Positions 36,776 to 45,643 of a stretch of 64,000 bases of DNA are shown here, piece after piece. Where the stretch lies: NCBI GenBank assembly GCA_900316575.1, contig ONDJ01000009.1:62001-126000 (forward strand), written 5' to 3'. Each line of letters starts with the position of its first letter. Within the stretch, counting starts at the first letter, position 1. The notes below the pieces were generated by a model. That model saw nothing but the letters and a program-made list of their open reading frames with translations, was not told the origin of the DNA and did not search any database. The stretch is from an uncultured Prevotellaceae bacterium (lineage in GTDB: Bacteria > Bacteroidota > Bacteroidia > Bacteroidales > Bacteroidaceae). Position numbers and translations under genes: made by a program.

Positions 36776-38734
36776 TTAGTTTTTAAGGAGTCCTTTGCGA
36801 TAGGCATCAAGCAACTGACGGAGGTCGGCTATCTGTGCACGTAGTTCTTCGCCTTTGTCGGTGTCGGCCACCATTTGCCGCTGGCCGGTCATTTCCACGA
36901 TCTGCGTAGTGGAACGGATGTCTGTACCTTTCTCTACAGCTTCGGCTCGAGAAGCGAAGGGTTCGTGCTGAACAAGTTGGAAGCCTCGACTATGATATAC
37001 AAGGGTATAGCCCGCAATGCCTGTAGTTTCGTGGTAGGCTGCTGCGAAGCCGCCGTCGATAACCATAAGCCGACCGTCGGCCTTGATGGGGTTTTCGCCT
37101 CGGCTTACGTGGACAGGTACGTGGCCGTTGATGATGTGGCGGTGGGGATCGCTGATACCGAAATCGCTAAGAATATGGTCGCAGACGCGAGCATTGTCGC
37201 GAAGCTTGTAGTAAAAGCCTTTTTCTTCGTGGTGGGTGGCTTTGTCGGCAATGAAGTAACGCTCAAAGGTGGCCATCTTGCTCTTGTCGAAAAGCGGACT
37301 GTCTTTACCGCACCACAGATACCAGATGAAGTCGCGTCCGCGCTGACGTTCGGTCTTGTCGGCTCGTTCGTCAAAGGCGAGACGCACTAGATAGTCCACA
37401 CGATCCATTAAGGCCCTGCCGCTGACACTCTCACCCTCAATGTTCACGGGTTTGAGGCTTCCGTCAGCACTCAGAGGCACACTGGCGTGGAAGAGCAGGT
37501 TGCCATTATAGATGCCATACATGGAACCGCGATGCAATAGGCAGCGAATGTGCTGACGCAGACGTAGAGACATCTCAAAACTGTGGCGCAGACGCTCTAT
37601 GAGGTTTTCTTCATCGGAGGTGAGCTTACATGGGTCGGCGGGATCAATGGTGGGGAAATGGGTGTCGAGGAGTGCATGGTCTTTACCTTCAAGACGCACA
37701 GTGCCTTTATCATAGTCAATAGCTGAGAGCAAATCGCGTTCTTCCATTTGCCAATGAGGATGCGACTTATAGAGTTGTCCCTCAAGCTTCAAGGCTATGA
37801 TGGTGATGGCTTTGTGCATCTGTGAAAGAATGCGCCGCTCGCGCTCAGTGAGGATGTGCCCTGTATTGTCCAAACAACGTGGTTGGAAAAGTTCACAGGG
37901 ATCGTCGCCGTATGTCTCCATAGCAAATGTTGCAAGGCTAACGAGACTAATGCCGTAACCATCCTCAAGCGTACGGGTGTTGGCATAGCGCAAGGAGAGT
38001 CGCAACACAGTGGCAATGCAAGTAGCGTTTCCGGCAGCGGCTCCCATCCAGAGCATATCGTGGTTGCCCCATTGGATATCTACGTGGTGATACTGCGAGA
38101 GGGTGTCCATGATGAGATGTGCACCTGGGCCACGGTCGTAAATATCGCCGAGAATGTGCAAACGGTCAATGGTGAGGTGTTGTATGAGGTAGCACAGAGC
38201 TATGATAAAACTGTCGGCACGATGCGTAGCTATGATACTGCGAATGATACCGTTGAAGTATTCTTGCTTGTTGTGACCGTCGCTCGTTTCGTGGAGTAGT
38301 TCCTCAATAATGTATGCAAATTCGTGGGGCAAGGCTTTGCGCACCTTGGAGCGGGTATATTTCGACGAGACGTTGCGACACACAGCAACCAACCGGTTGA
38401 GCGTTGTGTCGTAGAAGTCTTCAAGGTCGAGCTCGTTCTGTTTGATGAGTTCCAGCTTTTCTTCAGGATAATAAATAAGCGTGCAGAGATCCTTGAGTTC
38501 TTGTTCGCGCAGGGTTCCTGCAAAAAGATCGCGCACCTTGCGCTTGATGTTGCCACTGGCATTGCGCAACACGTGTTGGAAAGCAGCATTCTCGCCATGG
38601 AGGTCGGCCATGAAATGCTCGGTAGGTTTGGGCAGATTGAGTATGGCTTCAAGATTGATAATCTCTGTAGCCACGCTGGCTATGTCGGGAAACTTGCTTG
38701 AAAGCAGTTTTAGGTATCTGAGGTCTTGTTTCAT
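36776..38734 (-). CDS. fbp: Fructose-1,6-bisphosphatase, class III
   Basis: 652 residues, the size of the Firmicutes/Bacteroidetes class III enzyme, unrelated to E. coli Fbp. It dephosphorylates fructose-1,6-bisphosphate in gluconeogenesis. Metallophosphatase motifs are visible: ADLHGENAAF near residue 44, LGDIYDRGPGAHLIMD near residue 195, WGNHDMLWMG near residue 222, and NGHVPVHVSRGENP followed by VIDGGFA near the C-terminus. It lies 44 bases after batE in the same direction, so it may be read through from that operon. Confidence 0.93.
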   Translation of the reverse strand: MKQDLRYLKLLSSKFPDIASVATEIINLEAILNLPKPTEHFMADLHGENAAFQHVLRNASGNIKRKVRDLFAGTLREQELKDLCTLIYYPEEKLELIKQNELDLEDFYDTTLNRLVAVCRNVSSKYTRSKVRKALPHEFAYIIEELLHETSDGHNKQEYFNGIIRSIIATHRADSFIIALCYLIQHLTIDRLHILGDIYDRGPGAHLIMDTLSQYHHVDIQWGNHDMLWMGAAAGNATCIATVLRLSLRYANTRTLEDGYGISLVSLATFAMETYGDDPCELFQPRCLDNTGHILTERERRILSQMHKAITIIALKLEGQLYKSHPHWQMEERDLLSAIDYDKGTVRLEGKDHALLDTHFPTIDPADPCKLTSDEENLIERLRHSFEMSLRLRQHIRCLLHRGSMYGIYNGNLLFHASVPLSADGSLKPVNIEGESVSGRALMDRVDYLVRLAFDERADKTERQRGRDFIWYLWCGKDSPLFDKSKMATFERYFIADKATHHEEKGFYYKLRDNARVCDHILSDFGISDPHRHIINGHVPVHVSRGENPIKADGRLMVIDGGFAAAYHETTGIAGYTLVYHSRGFQLVQHEPFASRAEAVEKGTDIRSTTQIVEMTGQRQMVADTDKGEELRAQIADLRQLLDAYRKGLLKN

Positions 38735-38778
38735 GATTATATTTTGAAAGTTCAGCGTTTAAGCTTTTAAAGACACTG

Positions 38779-39474
38779 CTATTTTACTTCCTCGGTATCG
38801 CGCGGATCGATCCATGCCTCTGTGCCATCGGGCAACAGACAGGCAGCAAGGCTGTCGGGCGAGAGTATTCCCGTCAGCGTCACAGCTGTTCCTGCGTGCA
38901 ACTGGCGGTCGGCAGGGGCTGTTCGTGTGCTTCGCTGACGAACAGGCGTGGTTTGCATCACAACAGCCCTGCGCTCGGTGGCAAACCTATGGTGAGACAC
39001 ATAAGCTGAAACAACAGAAAGCACTGTGAAAAAGGCAAAAAGCAGGCAGACAAAAAAGGCTATTCGCTTTATCTTTGTACGCGACGTATGGTAAAAAAGG
39101 AGCCATGCCACAAGCGTTGCTGCCAGAAAAACCAACGACAACATGAGCCACGAGATCGCTCTACGGCCGTAAATCATTTGCTTGGCCCACGACACAAAAA
39201 ACATCTCGGCAGGCGTGCCAAAACGATCAGGAACTGACAACCGCAAATGCGCTAAGTTGTATGCTGCATCGTCGTCGGAAGGATTGAGGCGCAAAGCGCG
39301 CTCATAGCATAGTGCGGCCTTGCCTATTTCATTGCTCTTGTAAAAAGCATTGCCTAAGTTGTACCATCCTGATGAAGTGGTATCATCGGGAAGAGTCAAT
39401 TCAGAAGTAGGCATAGCTGCAACGGTTAAGACCGAAGCATACAATATATATATATATAGGAACAAGCGTTTCAT
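38779..39474 (-). CDS. batE: BatE: TPR membrane protein with SH3-like tail
   Basis: 231 residues. A signal or N-terminal segment, a TPR unit (YNLGNAFYKSNEIGKAALCYERAL, residues about 37-60), two membrane segments at about 113-155, then an SH3-like domain (AGTAVTLTGILSPDSL). This is the BatE architecture, the last member of the Bat operon. Its start overlaps the batD stop by ATGA. TPR and SH3 modules suggest protein binding on the periplasmic side. Confidence 0.82.
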   Translation of the reverse strand: MKRLFLYIYILYASVLTVAAMPTSELTLPDDTTSSGWYNLGNAFYKSNEIGKAALCYERALRLNPSDDDAAYNLAHLRLSVPDRFGTPAEMFFVSWAKQMIYGRRAISWLMLSLVFLAATLVAWLLFYHTSRTKIKRIAFFVCLLFAFFTVLSVVSAYVSHHRFATERRAVVMQTTPVRQRSTRTAPADRQLHAGTAVTLTGILSPDSLAACLLPDGTEAWIDPRDTEEVK

Positions 39475-40841
39475 GACTTAGGAGATAAAAGTTTCAACAC
39501 CGCTGCCGCACGCAGAAGGAGCGAATTTTCTTGATCAGCACCAGCTGATAGCGGCGCAAAGCGAGCTGTGTCGATGTCGTTAAGTAGTTGCAGATAGGCC
39601 GATACCGAGGCTTGATCAAATCCTTTTTGATGAAGAGCTTCGCCTATGGCTTGATGGCTTACATGGTGCCCCCCCTCCAGATATTCCTGGGCATAGTCCG
39701 TCAGCGTCTCTTCAAGGGCAGAAAGCGCGGCTGTACGTTCGCCATTCTGAAACAATAGTTTAACCTTTGCTAATCCGTTTTCAGCACGATTAGCCGCTCC
39801 TGCCACACCTCGCTGTATCACTCTTTTCTTAGCACGACACTTCAATGCGATGTGAACACCTGCTGTCAATGCAAATAAGATCACTACCGACGCACACCAC
39901 AACGCCATTCCGTATTCCTCAGAAATCGCAAAAGACGATGCTTCGTGGTCGGGACGAATATCACTGCGGCGCATCGCTTCCTCGGCTTGAATGTCGGCTT
40001 GACTGCGCAAGCCTTGTGTCACTTTTATTGTTTGAGCCGCAAGCGGAACAAAACAATAAGTCCGCGACTGCGGATTAAAGTAGCAGAACGTGTCGGCAGG
40101 AAGCGTAAAGTTTCCCACCCCACGCGGCATAAACGCATAATTGAACGAAACGCTACCTTGCATCCCTTCTGTGAAAACTTTCACATGGTCGTCCACTGTG
40201 GGGTCGAAAGCATCAAACTCGCTCGGAAATGTAAGGTTTTGGGGCGCAATAAGTCGCAAATTTCCTTTGCCTCTTACTTCGAGCACTCGCGTCACAATGT
40301 CGCCCGTTTTGGCTACGGACTGACTAAGCGAAGAGCCTACTTCAAATTGCCCTACTGCCCCCTTAAATCGTGAAGGAATAGGACGCGGAAGAGGTTCTAC
40401 TTCAAGTACAACGTCAGGCACACGACGCTTAACCTTCATTGCGGCACCAAGCACTCCCTCGCCCACACGCACTTCGCAGTTAAACGTTAGTCCTGGCACA
40501 ACAATGCGTCCCGAACGCTGCGGATAGACAAGGCTCTGTTTCACAACGCCTGCTCGCTGCAAACGACCACCAACATGCTCGGTATAAACAGCTTTCTGCT
40601 GGGGTTGAGAGATTTCTTGAGAAACAAGCCCCTCAAAGTCGGGTTTGCTGTTCATGCCCACACTGATGCCCATGCCCCCGTAGGCATGAAACGTATAGGT
40701 GAGCAACACAGCCTCTTGCTCATAAACGTGTGTGCGAGAAGCTGACACGGTGAAATACAGTTGTTCCTCAGAAAGTACATCCTGCGATGCCATCGTTTGC
40801 ACAAGCAGGAAACTACAAAGTATAGCAAATAAAAGTTTCAC
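39471..40841 (-). CDS. batD: BatD: oxygen-tolerance family membrane protein
   Basis: 456 residues, starting with GTG at 40841 and a signal peptide (KLLFAILCSFLLVQTMA). The long extracytoplasmic N-terminal part (FTVSASRTHVYEQEAVLLTY, LVYPQRSGRIVVPGLTF, FMPRGVGNFTLP) is the BatD beta-sandwich region; a membrane segment follows near residue 310, and the C-terminal part is cytoplasmic. It is predicted to display partners for the BatA/BatB von Willebrand domains. It is adjacent to batC and overlaps batE. Confidence 0.85.
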   Translation of the reverse strand: MKLLFAILCSFLLVQTMASQDVLSEEQLYFTVSASRTHVYEQEAVLLTYTFHAYGGMGISVGMNSKPDFEGLVSQEISQPQQKAVYTEHVGGRLQRAGVVKQSLVYPQRSGRIVVPGLTFNCEVRVGEGVLGAAMKVKRRVPDVVLEVEPLPRPIPSRFKGAVGQFEVGSSLSQSVAKTGDIVTRVLEVRGKGNLRLIAPQNLTFPSEFDAFDPTVDDHVKVFTEGMQGSVSFNYAFMPRGVGNFTLPADTFCYFNPQSRTYCFVPLAAQTIKVTQGLRSQADIQAEEAMRRSDIRPDHEASSFAISEEYGMALWCASVVILFALTAGVHIALKCRAKKRVIQRGVAGAANRAENGLAKVKLLFQNGERTAALSALEETLTDYAQEYLEGGHHVSHQAIGEALHQKGFDQASVSAYLQLLNDIDTARFAPLSAGADQENSLLLRAAAVLKLLSPKS

Positions 40842-40874
40842 AAAAAAGTTTCGTTCGTGAATGAAGCCGCAAAA

Positions 40875-41519
40875 TTACCAATTCTTATCTAAACTGCGCT
40901 GCTGCGACCGTGCTTCGTTGATTTTCTGCCTGGTGTCATCCTCTGCACGTTGTGCAAGGTTCATCAGTTGTTCGGTAGGGTCCTGCTGTGGCTCAGGCGA
41001 ATCTTGCTGACGCTGCGTATTGTCTTGTTGTTGGTCTTGCTGGTCTTGTTGCTGATTTTGTTCACTTCGCAATTGATGCTGACACAGAGCGAGATTGTAG
41101 CGAGTTTCGTCATCGTGGGGATTAGCTCGCAAGCTTTCTTTATAAGCGTCTGCAGCTTTCTGTAACAGATTGGTGCGTTCGGCTGCGTCAACCAGCGCCT
41201 GCCCCTCGCGAATGACACCGATATTATGCCAAGCACGAGCCTTAAGGTTTTCGTCAGTCGTCAGTCGGATAGCATCTTCAAAAGCCTTCAATGCAGCCTC
41301 TGTGTTTTGCTGCCCCATATAAGCCAACCCCAAATTGTAATGAGCTATTGCATAGTCGGGCTGCAATTGCAGGAGTTGCAAATAGTGTTTCTCCGCTTCG
41401 GCATAACGCCCTCCAGAATAAGCTTGATTGCCTTGTTCAAGCACTTTCCACTGTGATGATTGAGCAAATAGCACAAGACACGCAAAGAAAGCGTTTATGA
41501 GTATAACAAGTCGTTTCAT
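40875..41519 (-). CDS. batC: BatC: TPR protein with Gln-rich tail
   Basis: 214 residues from ATG 41519, which overlaps the batB stop as ATGA; the longer open frame is not used. A signal peptide (RLVILINAFFACLVLFAQ) precedes TPR repeats: QAYSGGRYAEAEKHY, AHYNLGLAYMGQQNTEAAL, AWHNIGVI. The C-terminal third is a low-complexity run of Q, D and E, the kind of tail frequent in BatC. It links BatB and BatD by position in the operon. Confidence 0.85.
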   Translation of the reverse strand: MKRLVILINAFFACLVLFAQSSQWKVLEQGNQAYSGGRYAEAEKHYLQLLQLQPDYAIAHYNLGLAYMGQQNTEAALKAFEDAIRLTTDENLKARAWHNIGVIREGQALVDAAERTNLLQKAADAYKESLRANPHDDETRYNLALCQHQLRSEQNQQQDQQDQQQDNTQRQQDSPEPQQDPTEQLMNLAQRAEDDTRQKINEARSQQRSLDKNW

Positions 41520-42559
41520 CGGGTTAAAATCTTTTCGCTGTGGGCTGGGCGGAAAAGCCGCTGCCCCCAACGATGGTATATAGGATTTTGGGGTTCAAGA
41601 ACAAAGAACTCCACGATCAACAGCAACAAGGCCAAAAGGCCAAAAGCAATAAACTGTTCGTTGTAGGCCACATACGTGGTATGCGTTGCTGTGCGTCGCA
41701 ACTGTGACAACTCATTGCGCAAAGCACTGGCAGCATAGTCGCCTTGGTCAATGTGTAGATACTTTCCGTTTCCTGCCTGAGCTATGCGCCGACAACCGGA
41801 TTCATCAAGTTTAGTAACAACGATGTTTCCCCCATTGTCTTTGAGGCTTCCCGAAGCCGTGGGAATTTCAGAGCCTTGTGCCGATCCGATGCCAAGCACA
41901 TATACCGATACGCCATTTTCGGCAGCTTCGCGAGCGGCTTGCACTGCATCCTCACCATGGTTTTCACCATCGGTGATGATGATAAGTGCTTTGCCCGTCT
42001 CGTCTGACGAAAACATACGAGCTCCAAGGCTGACAGCTTTTGAGAGGTCTGTCCCTTGTAACGACACGCTCGTTGTTGAAAGCTGACCCAAAAACATCTT
42101 GGCAGCAGCGCGATCGGCTGTCAGTGGCATCTGAGGCCAAGCTTCGCCTGCAAATACTTCAATTGCAACTTTGTCGCCGCGCTGGGCATCAATGAGCGAA
42201 GCTGCAAAGAGCCGAGCGCGCTCTAATCGCGAAGGCTGAATATCCCGCGCCAACATAGAATTAGAGACATCCACCGCAAGCACCATTTCAATACTGACAC
42301 GCGTTTCATCAACCTCTGCCACACCATACTGGGGTCTGGCAACCATCACAATGAGCAAAGCTAAAGAAACTATGGTCAACGAAAACTTCACCCAAGGCCT
42401 GACGCGTGAAAAACCTGGAACCAAGGTGCGAACCAAGCGCGGAGTACCAAACTGCGCTAAGCGCCTATGCAACTGCCAAGCCAACATCAATCGAGCACCG
42501 ACCAACACGGGCAGGAGCAAAAGCAGATAGAGCATTTCAGGATTGGCAAAACGAAACAT
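41516..42559 (-). CDS. batB: BatB: von Willebrand factor A membrane protein
   Basis: 347 residues from ATG 42559; the nine codons upstream are not conserved. Membrane segments at both ends frame a vWA domain at about residues 85-290. The metal-ion-dependent adhesion site is intact: DVSNSML with D-x-S-x-S, and the later DGENHGED. The fold normally binds metal-dependent ligands in protein complexes. It follows batA by 59 bases. Confidence 0.88.
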   Translation of the reverse strand: MFRFANPEMLYLLLLLPVLVGARLMLAWQLHRRLAQFGTPRLVRTLVPGFSRVRPWVKFSLTIVSLALLIVMVARPQYGVAEVDETRVSIEMVLAVDVSNSMLARDIQPSRLERARLFAASLIDAQRGDKVAIEVFAGEAWPQMPLTADRAAAKMFLGQLSTTSVSLQGTDLSKAVSLGARMFSSDETGKALIIITDGENHGEDAVQAAREAAENGVSVYVLGIGSAQGSEIPTASGSLKDNGGNIVVTKLDESGCRRIAQAGNGKYLHIDQGDYAASALRNELSQLRRTATHTTYVAYNEQFIAFGLLALLLLIVEFFVLEPQNPIYHRWGQRLFRPAHSEKILTR

Positions 42560-42618
42560 CAGAACAAACAGGTTTTGAAGAAACAAATAACAGAAAGCTT
42601 ATGGAACTTACGCATTGT

Positions 42619-43575
42619 TTATGGAATGCGCCGGAAAAAGAGATTGCGCAACAGTAGTTCAAGCAACAAGGCTATTATTGCTATCAGCGCAAAGGGCTGG
42701 TAGGCTTCATATCGCGCCTCCCCCATCACGGCTGAAAGTTTGGATTTCTCAAGCTGATCGATTTCCTGATAGATATCACGCAGTTGGCCACTATCGGTGG
42801 CGCGATAGAAAGAGCCACCGGTCATCTCTGCTATGCGGGGCAAGGTGCTTTCTTCAGTAGCCTCAGCATTATCGGTTCCAACGCTAATGGTATAGATACG
42901 TATGCCTAATTTCCGAGCAGCTTCAGCTGCAGTGAGAGGCGAAATATCGCCCGTGTTGTTTTCGCCATCGGTCAAGAGGATGATGACCTTGCTTTTCGCT
43001 TCGCTTCCTTGCAGATGATTAGCAGCTGAGGCCACGCCCATACCGATGGCTGTACCATTGCTAATAATGCCACGCGCTTGGAGTTCGCAATTTACTGCCG
43101 ATAATAACTGCAAGAGCGCGGCGTGGTCGCTTGTCAGCGGACACTGCGTGAATGCTTCACCCGCAAACAATGTCAGCCCTATGTTGTCACTCTCGCGTTC
43201 TACGACAAAATCGGCTGCCACTTGCTTTGCTGCCTCAATACGATTGGGCGTCAAGTCTTCTTCAAGCATTGAAACACTGATATCCATGACCAACATAATG
43301 TCTATTCCCTCGCGCTCATGCGCACTTAGGGCGGTATCGGTTTGTGGACGAGCTATGACAAGAACGACCATGCCTACCGCTATCATTCTTAAGAAGAAAG
43401 GCAAATGACGCAATCGGTTTCTCCACGTCTGCGGAGCACCTCTGAACATTTCTGTTGTAGCCATGCGCACCGCTGGCTCACGCCGACGAGCTGGCATGAA
43501 ATACCAATAAACCATGGGCACCAACAAGAGCAGGAGCCACAAAGCAGCGGGATTGGCAAAAGTTACAGAGAGCAT
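42619..43575 (-). CDS. batA: BatA: von Willebrand factor A membrane protein
   Basis: 318 residues. Two N-terminal membrane segments (ALWLLLLLVPMVYWYF, then MIAVGMVVLVIA), the vWA domain with MIDAS motif MDISVSMLEED near residue 95, and LTDGENNTGD later, then a C-terminal membrane segment (LIAIIALLLELLL). BatA and BatB are paralogues, which is clear from FAGEAFTQCPLTSD here and FAGEAWPQMPLTAD in BatB. They are implicated in oxidative-stress tolerance in Bacteroides fragilis. Confidence 0.9.
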   Translation of the reverse strand: MLSVTFANPAALWLLLLLVPMVYWYFMPARRREPAVRMATTEMFRGAPQTWRNRLRHLPFFLRMIAVGMVVLVIARPQTDTALSAHEREGIDIMLVMDISVSMLEEDLTPNRIEAAKQVAADFVVERESDNIGLTLFAGEAFTQCPLTSDHAALLQLLSAVNCELQARGIISNGTAIGMGVASAANHLQGSEAKSKVIILLTDGENNTGDISPLTAAEAARKLGIRIYTISVGTDNAEATEESTLPRIAEMTGGSFYRATDSGQLRDIYQEIDQLEKSKLSAVMGEARYEAYQPFALIAIIALLLELLLRNLFFRRIP

Positions 43576-43600
43576 CTTCAGAGAATTATTCTAAGAACTA

Positions 43601-44659
43601 TCAGAACAGCACAAACAAATTTGTTACTACATTTACACACAACCACAAGACACTCAAAGCAACCACGATGGTGCTTAAGAGCCAAAGAAGTTTACGCCTA
43701 CGATATTTGCCCAAAGGCTCTTGCTCTTCACGAACTTCGGTATCCGACAGTCGTGGAGGAGCTTTCGTCTCGTCAACAAACGATGCAGCTGCTGCAAATG
43801 GCTCGTCGCGTCGCCCTACGTCCTGCTGATTGGCAAAGCGCACATAGTCTGAAGCCGCCAACGCTGTTTGAAGTAGGGAAAGCACATGAGGCTGACACTT
43901 ATCAGAAACTTCCCTCAGCAACAGCGGTGAAGTCTTCAGAGACGTTTCAACATTGAAACGCGAAGCAATATATTGGCGTAGCACTTCAACAAGCTCATCG
44001 TACACAATTGCTATTTCGGAAGTCGATAGAATTGCACCCCGCAACCTCGCTATAGCTTCAAGAGCCACTTGATCCTCAGTCGGGGGCAATGTAACGACAG
44101 TTTGAACCACACGACGCTTTTCTTGCTTCCACCTCCGCGCCATCCAAAGAGCCACGATAAATAAAAATAGCGCCAAAACAGCCCAAACAATCAATTTCCA
44201 GTCAAAAGCGTACGTCTCGCCAGCGACATCCTTTGCGCCATAGAATTGATCAAGGTGGAGCGTATCTACAGGCACAGAAACGACATGCAGCAAAAGGGTA
44301 TCAGAAGCTCGTAGTGTGTCGCTGCCTACCACTACTGGCGGCGCCGTAAAATGGTATTGGGCACTATCAAAACTTGTGAGCACATAACGGCAACGTAACG
44401 CCATCGTGCCTCCCATTGCCGACACAGTATCTACTTTCAGCGTCTTTACCACCTCTATGCCATCAACAAGCGTTGAATGGGGTCCAAACTTTGGAAAAAC
44501 GATCTTTGCCCCTTCTTCAGCACGAACGCTCAGCGTCAGTTGTGCCTGCGAACCGATGAGCAGCTGTGTGCTATCAAGTGAAGCCTCTACGCTCCTCTGT
44601 GCGGCAACGCTTGAAGCTGAAACAATAAAAAGGAAAAGTATTATTGGGCGGAACGACAT
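43601..44659 (-). CDS. Bat-operon membrane protein (DUF4381-like/BatD-related)
   Basis: 352 residues. A signal peptide (FRPIILFLFIVSASSVAAQ), a beta-rich extracytoplasmic region to about residue 150, a membrane segment (VWAVLALFLFIVALWMA), a basic stretch then a cytoplasmic part (IARLRGAILSTSEIAIVYDELVEVLRQYIASRF) and a second membrane segment at the C-terminus. The Y-D-E-L-V-x-x-L-R-x-Y-I arrangement is like the cytoplasmic helical domain found in DUF4381 proteins. It sits between DUF58 and batA, spaced 30 and 25 bases, so it is part of the operon and probably anchors the complex. Confidence 0.75.
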   Translation of the reverse strand: MSFRPIILFLFIVSASSVAAQRSVEASLDSTQLLIGSQAQLTLSVRAEEGAKIVFPKFGPHSTLVDGIEVVKTLKVDTVSAMGGTMALRCRYVLTSFDSAQYHFTAPPVVVGSDTLRASDTLLLHVVSVPVDTLHLDQFYGAKDVAGETYAFDWKLIVWAVLALFLFIVALWMARRWKQEKRRVVQTVVTLPPTEDQVALEAIARLRGAILSTSEIAIVYDELVEVLRQYIASRFNVETSLKTSPLLLREVSDKCQPHVLSLLQTALAASDYVRFANQQDVGRRDEPFAAAASFVDETKAPPRLSDTEVREEQEPLGKYRRRKLLWLLSTIVVALSVLWLCVNVVTNLFVLF

Positions 44660-44689
44660 TGTTTGCTACAACATAAAATATAAAACTTT

Positions 44690-45559
44690 CTAACCGCGTC
44701 GTGCAAGCAGAGCCATCAGCGGAGGAACGAAATCGCTGTTGGTCAAGAATTCTGCATGATCTACTCCACTATGATTGAAAACGTCTTGAAGTGTTTGAGT
44801 ATGAGCCTTCCACCAGCGAGACTGGCTCTCACGCACTCGGCGTTGGGTAGTATCAACATATTGTTCGTGTCCCGTTTCAGCATCATAAAGCTTGATAAAT
44901 CCCACATTGGGCATCGCTGCCAACCTAACATCAGTAAGCCGAAGGGCTGCCACATCATGACGCTTGGCTGCAATAGAAAGTGGCCGGCTAAAGGTTGGAG
45001 GAACAAGGAAATCACTAAGCAAAAACACAACAGCTCTGCGTTTCTGTACCCGCACAAGATATTCCAACGCTTGCGCCACATCGGTGCGACGGTCAGCAGT
45101 TGGAGCGGTGAGTAATTCGCGAACGAGATAAAGAAAATGAGTGCGACCTGAAGCGGGCGGGATATACTTCTCAATGCGGTCGCTAAAAAAGATTGCCCCC
45201 ACCTTATCGCCATTCATCATTGCACTCATAGCCAACGTGGCAGATACCTCTGCCAACAATTCACGCAACGTGCGGCCTTGCGTTCCAAAGTCTAAACTGG
45301 GCGAAACGTCAATTAAGAGCATCACGATGAGTTCGCGCTCTTCATTGAACATTTTGACATGAGGCTTTCCCGTCCTTGCTGTTACGTTCCAGTCTATGTC
45401 GCGAACATCGTCGCCCACTTGATATTCTCTCACCTCGCTGAAAGCCATGCCTCGGCCTTTGAAGGCACTGTGATACCATCCAGCCAAGGCACCGCGTGTC
45501 AACGCACGTGTCTTTATCTCCACGCGCCGCACACGTTGCAAGAGTTCGAAAGTATCCAT
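44690..45559 (-). CDS. DUF58 (von Willebrand-like) protein
   Basis: 289 residues. The signature FKGRGMAFSEVREYQVGDDVRDIDWNVTART near residues 33-63 is the DUF58 core, followed by the MIDAS-like motif LLIDVSPSLDFG, VAQALEYL and VVFLLSDFL. DUF58 proteins partner with MoxR ATPases, here 84 bases upstream. It is cytoplasmic, without a signal peptide. Confidence 0.9.
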   Translation of the reverse strand: MDTFELLQRVRRVEIKTRALTRGALAGWYHSAFKGRGMAFSEVREYQVGDDVRDIDWNVTARTGKPHVKMFNEERELIVMLLIDVSPSLDFGTQGRTLRELLAEVSATLAMSAMMNGDKVGAIFFSDRIEKYIPPASGRTHFLYLVRELLTAPTADRRTDVAQALEYLVRVQKRRAVVFLLSDFLVPPTFSRPLSIAAKRHDVAALRLTDVRLAAMPNVGFIKLYDAETGHEQYVDTTQRRVRESQSRWWKAHTQTLQDVFNHSGVDHAEFLTNSDFVPPLMALLARRG

Positions 45560-45564
45560 TTAAG

Positions 45565-45643
45565 CGATTAAGAGATTGAACAATTTGACTTTTACAAAGA
45601 CCATCGCACTAATTTGTCAAATTGTAAATGGCCTAATAGTAAA
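45565..45643. repeat. Intergenic A+T-rich inverted repeat, family A
   Basis: GAACAATTTGACTTTTAC words, core aaagaccatcgcac, then TTTGTCAAATTGTAAATGG. It interrupts the moxR-DUF58 gap inside the operon. Confidence 0.5.
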
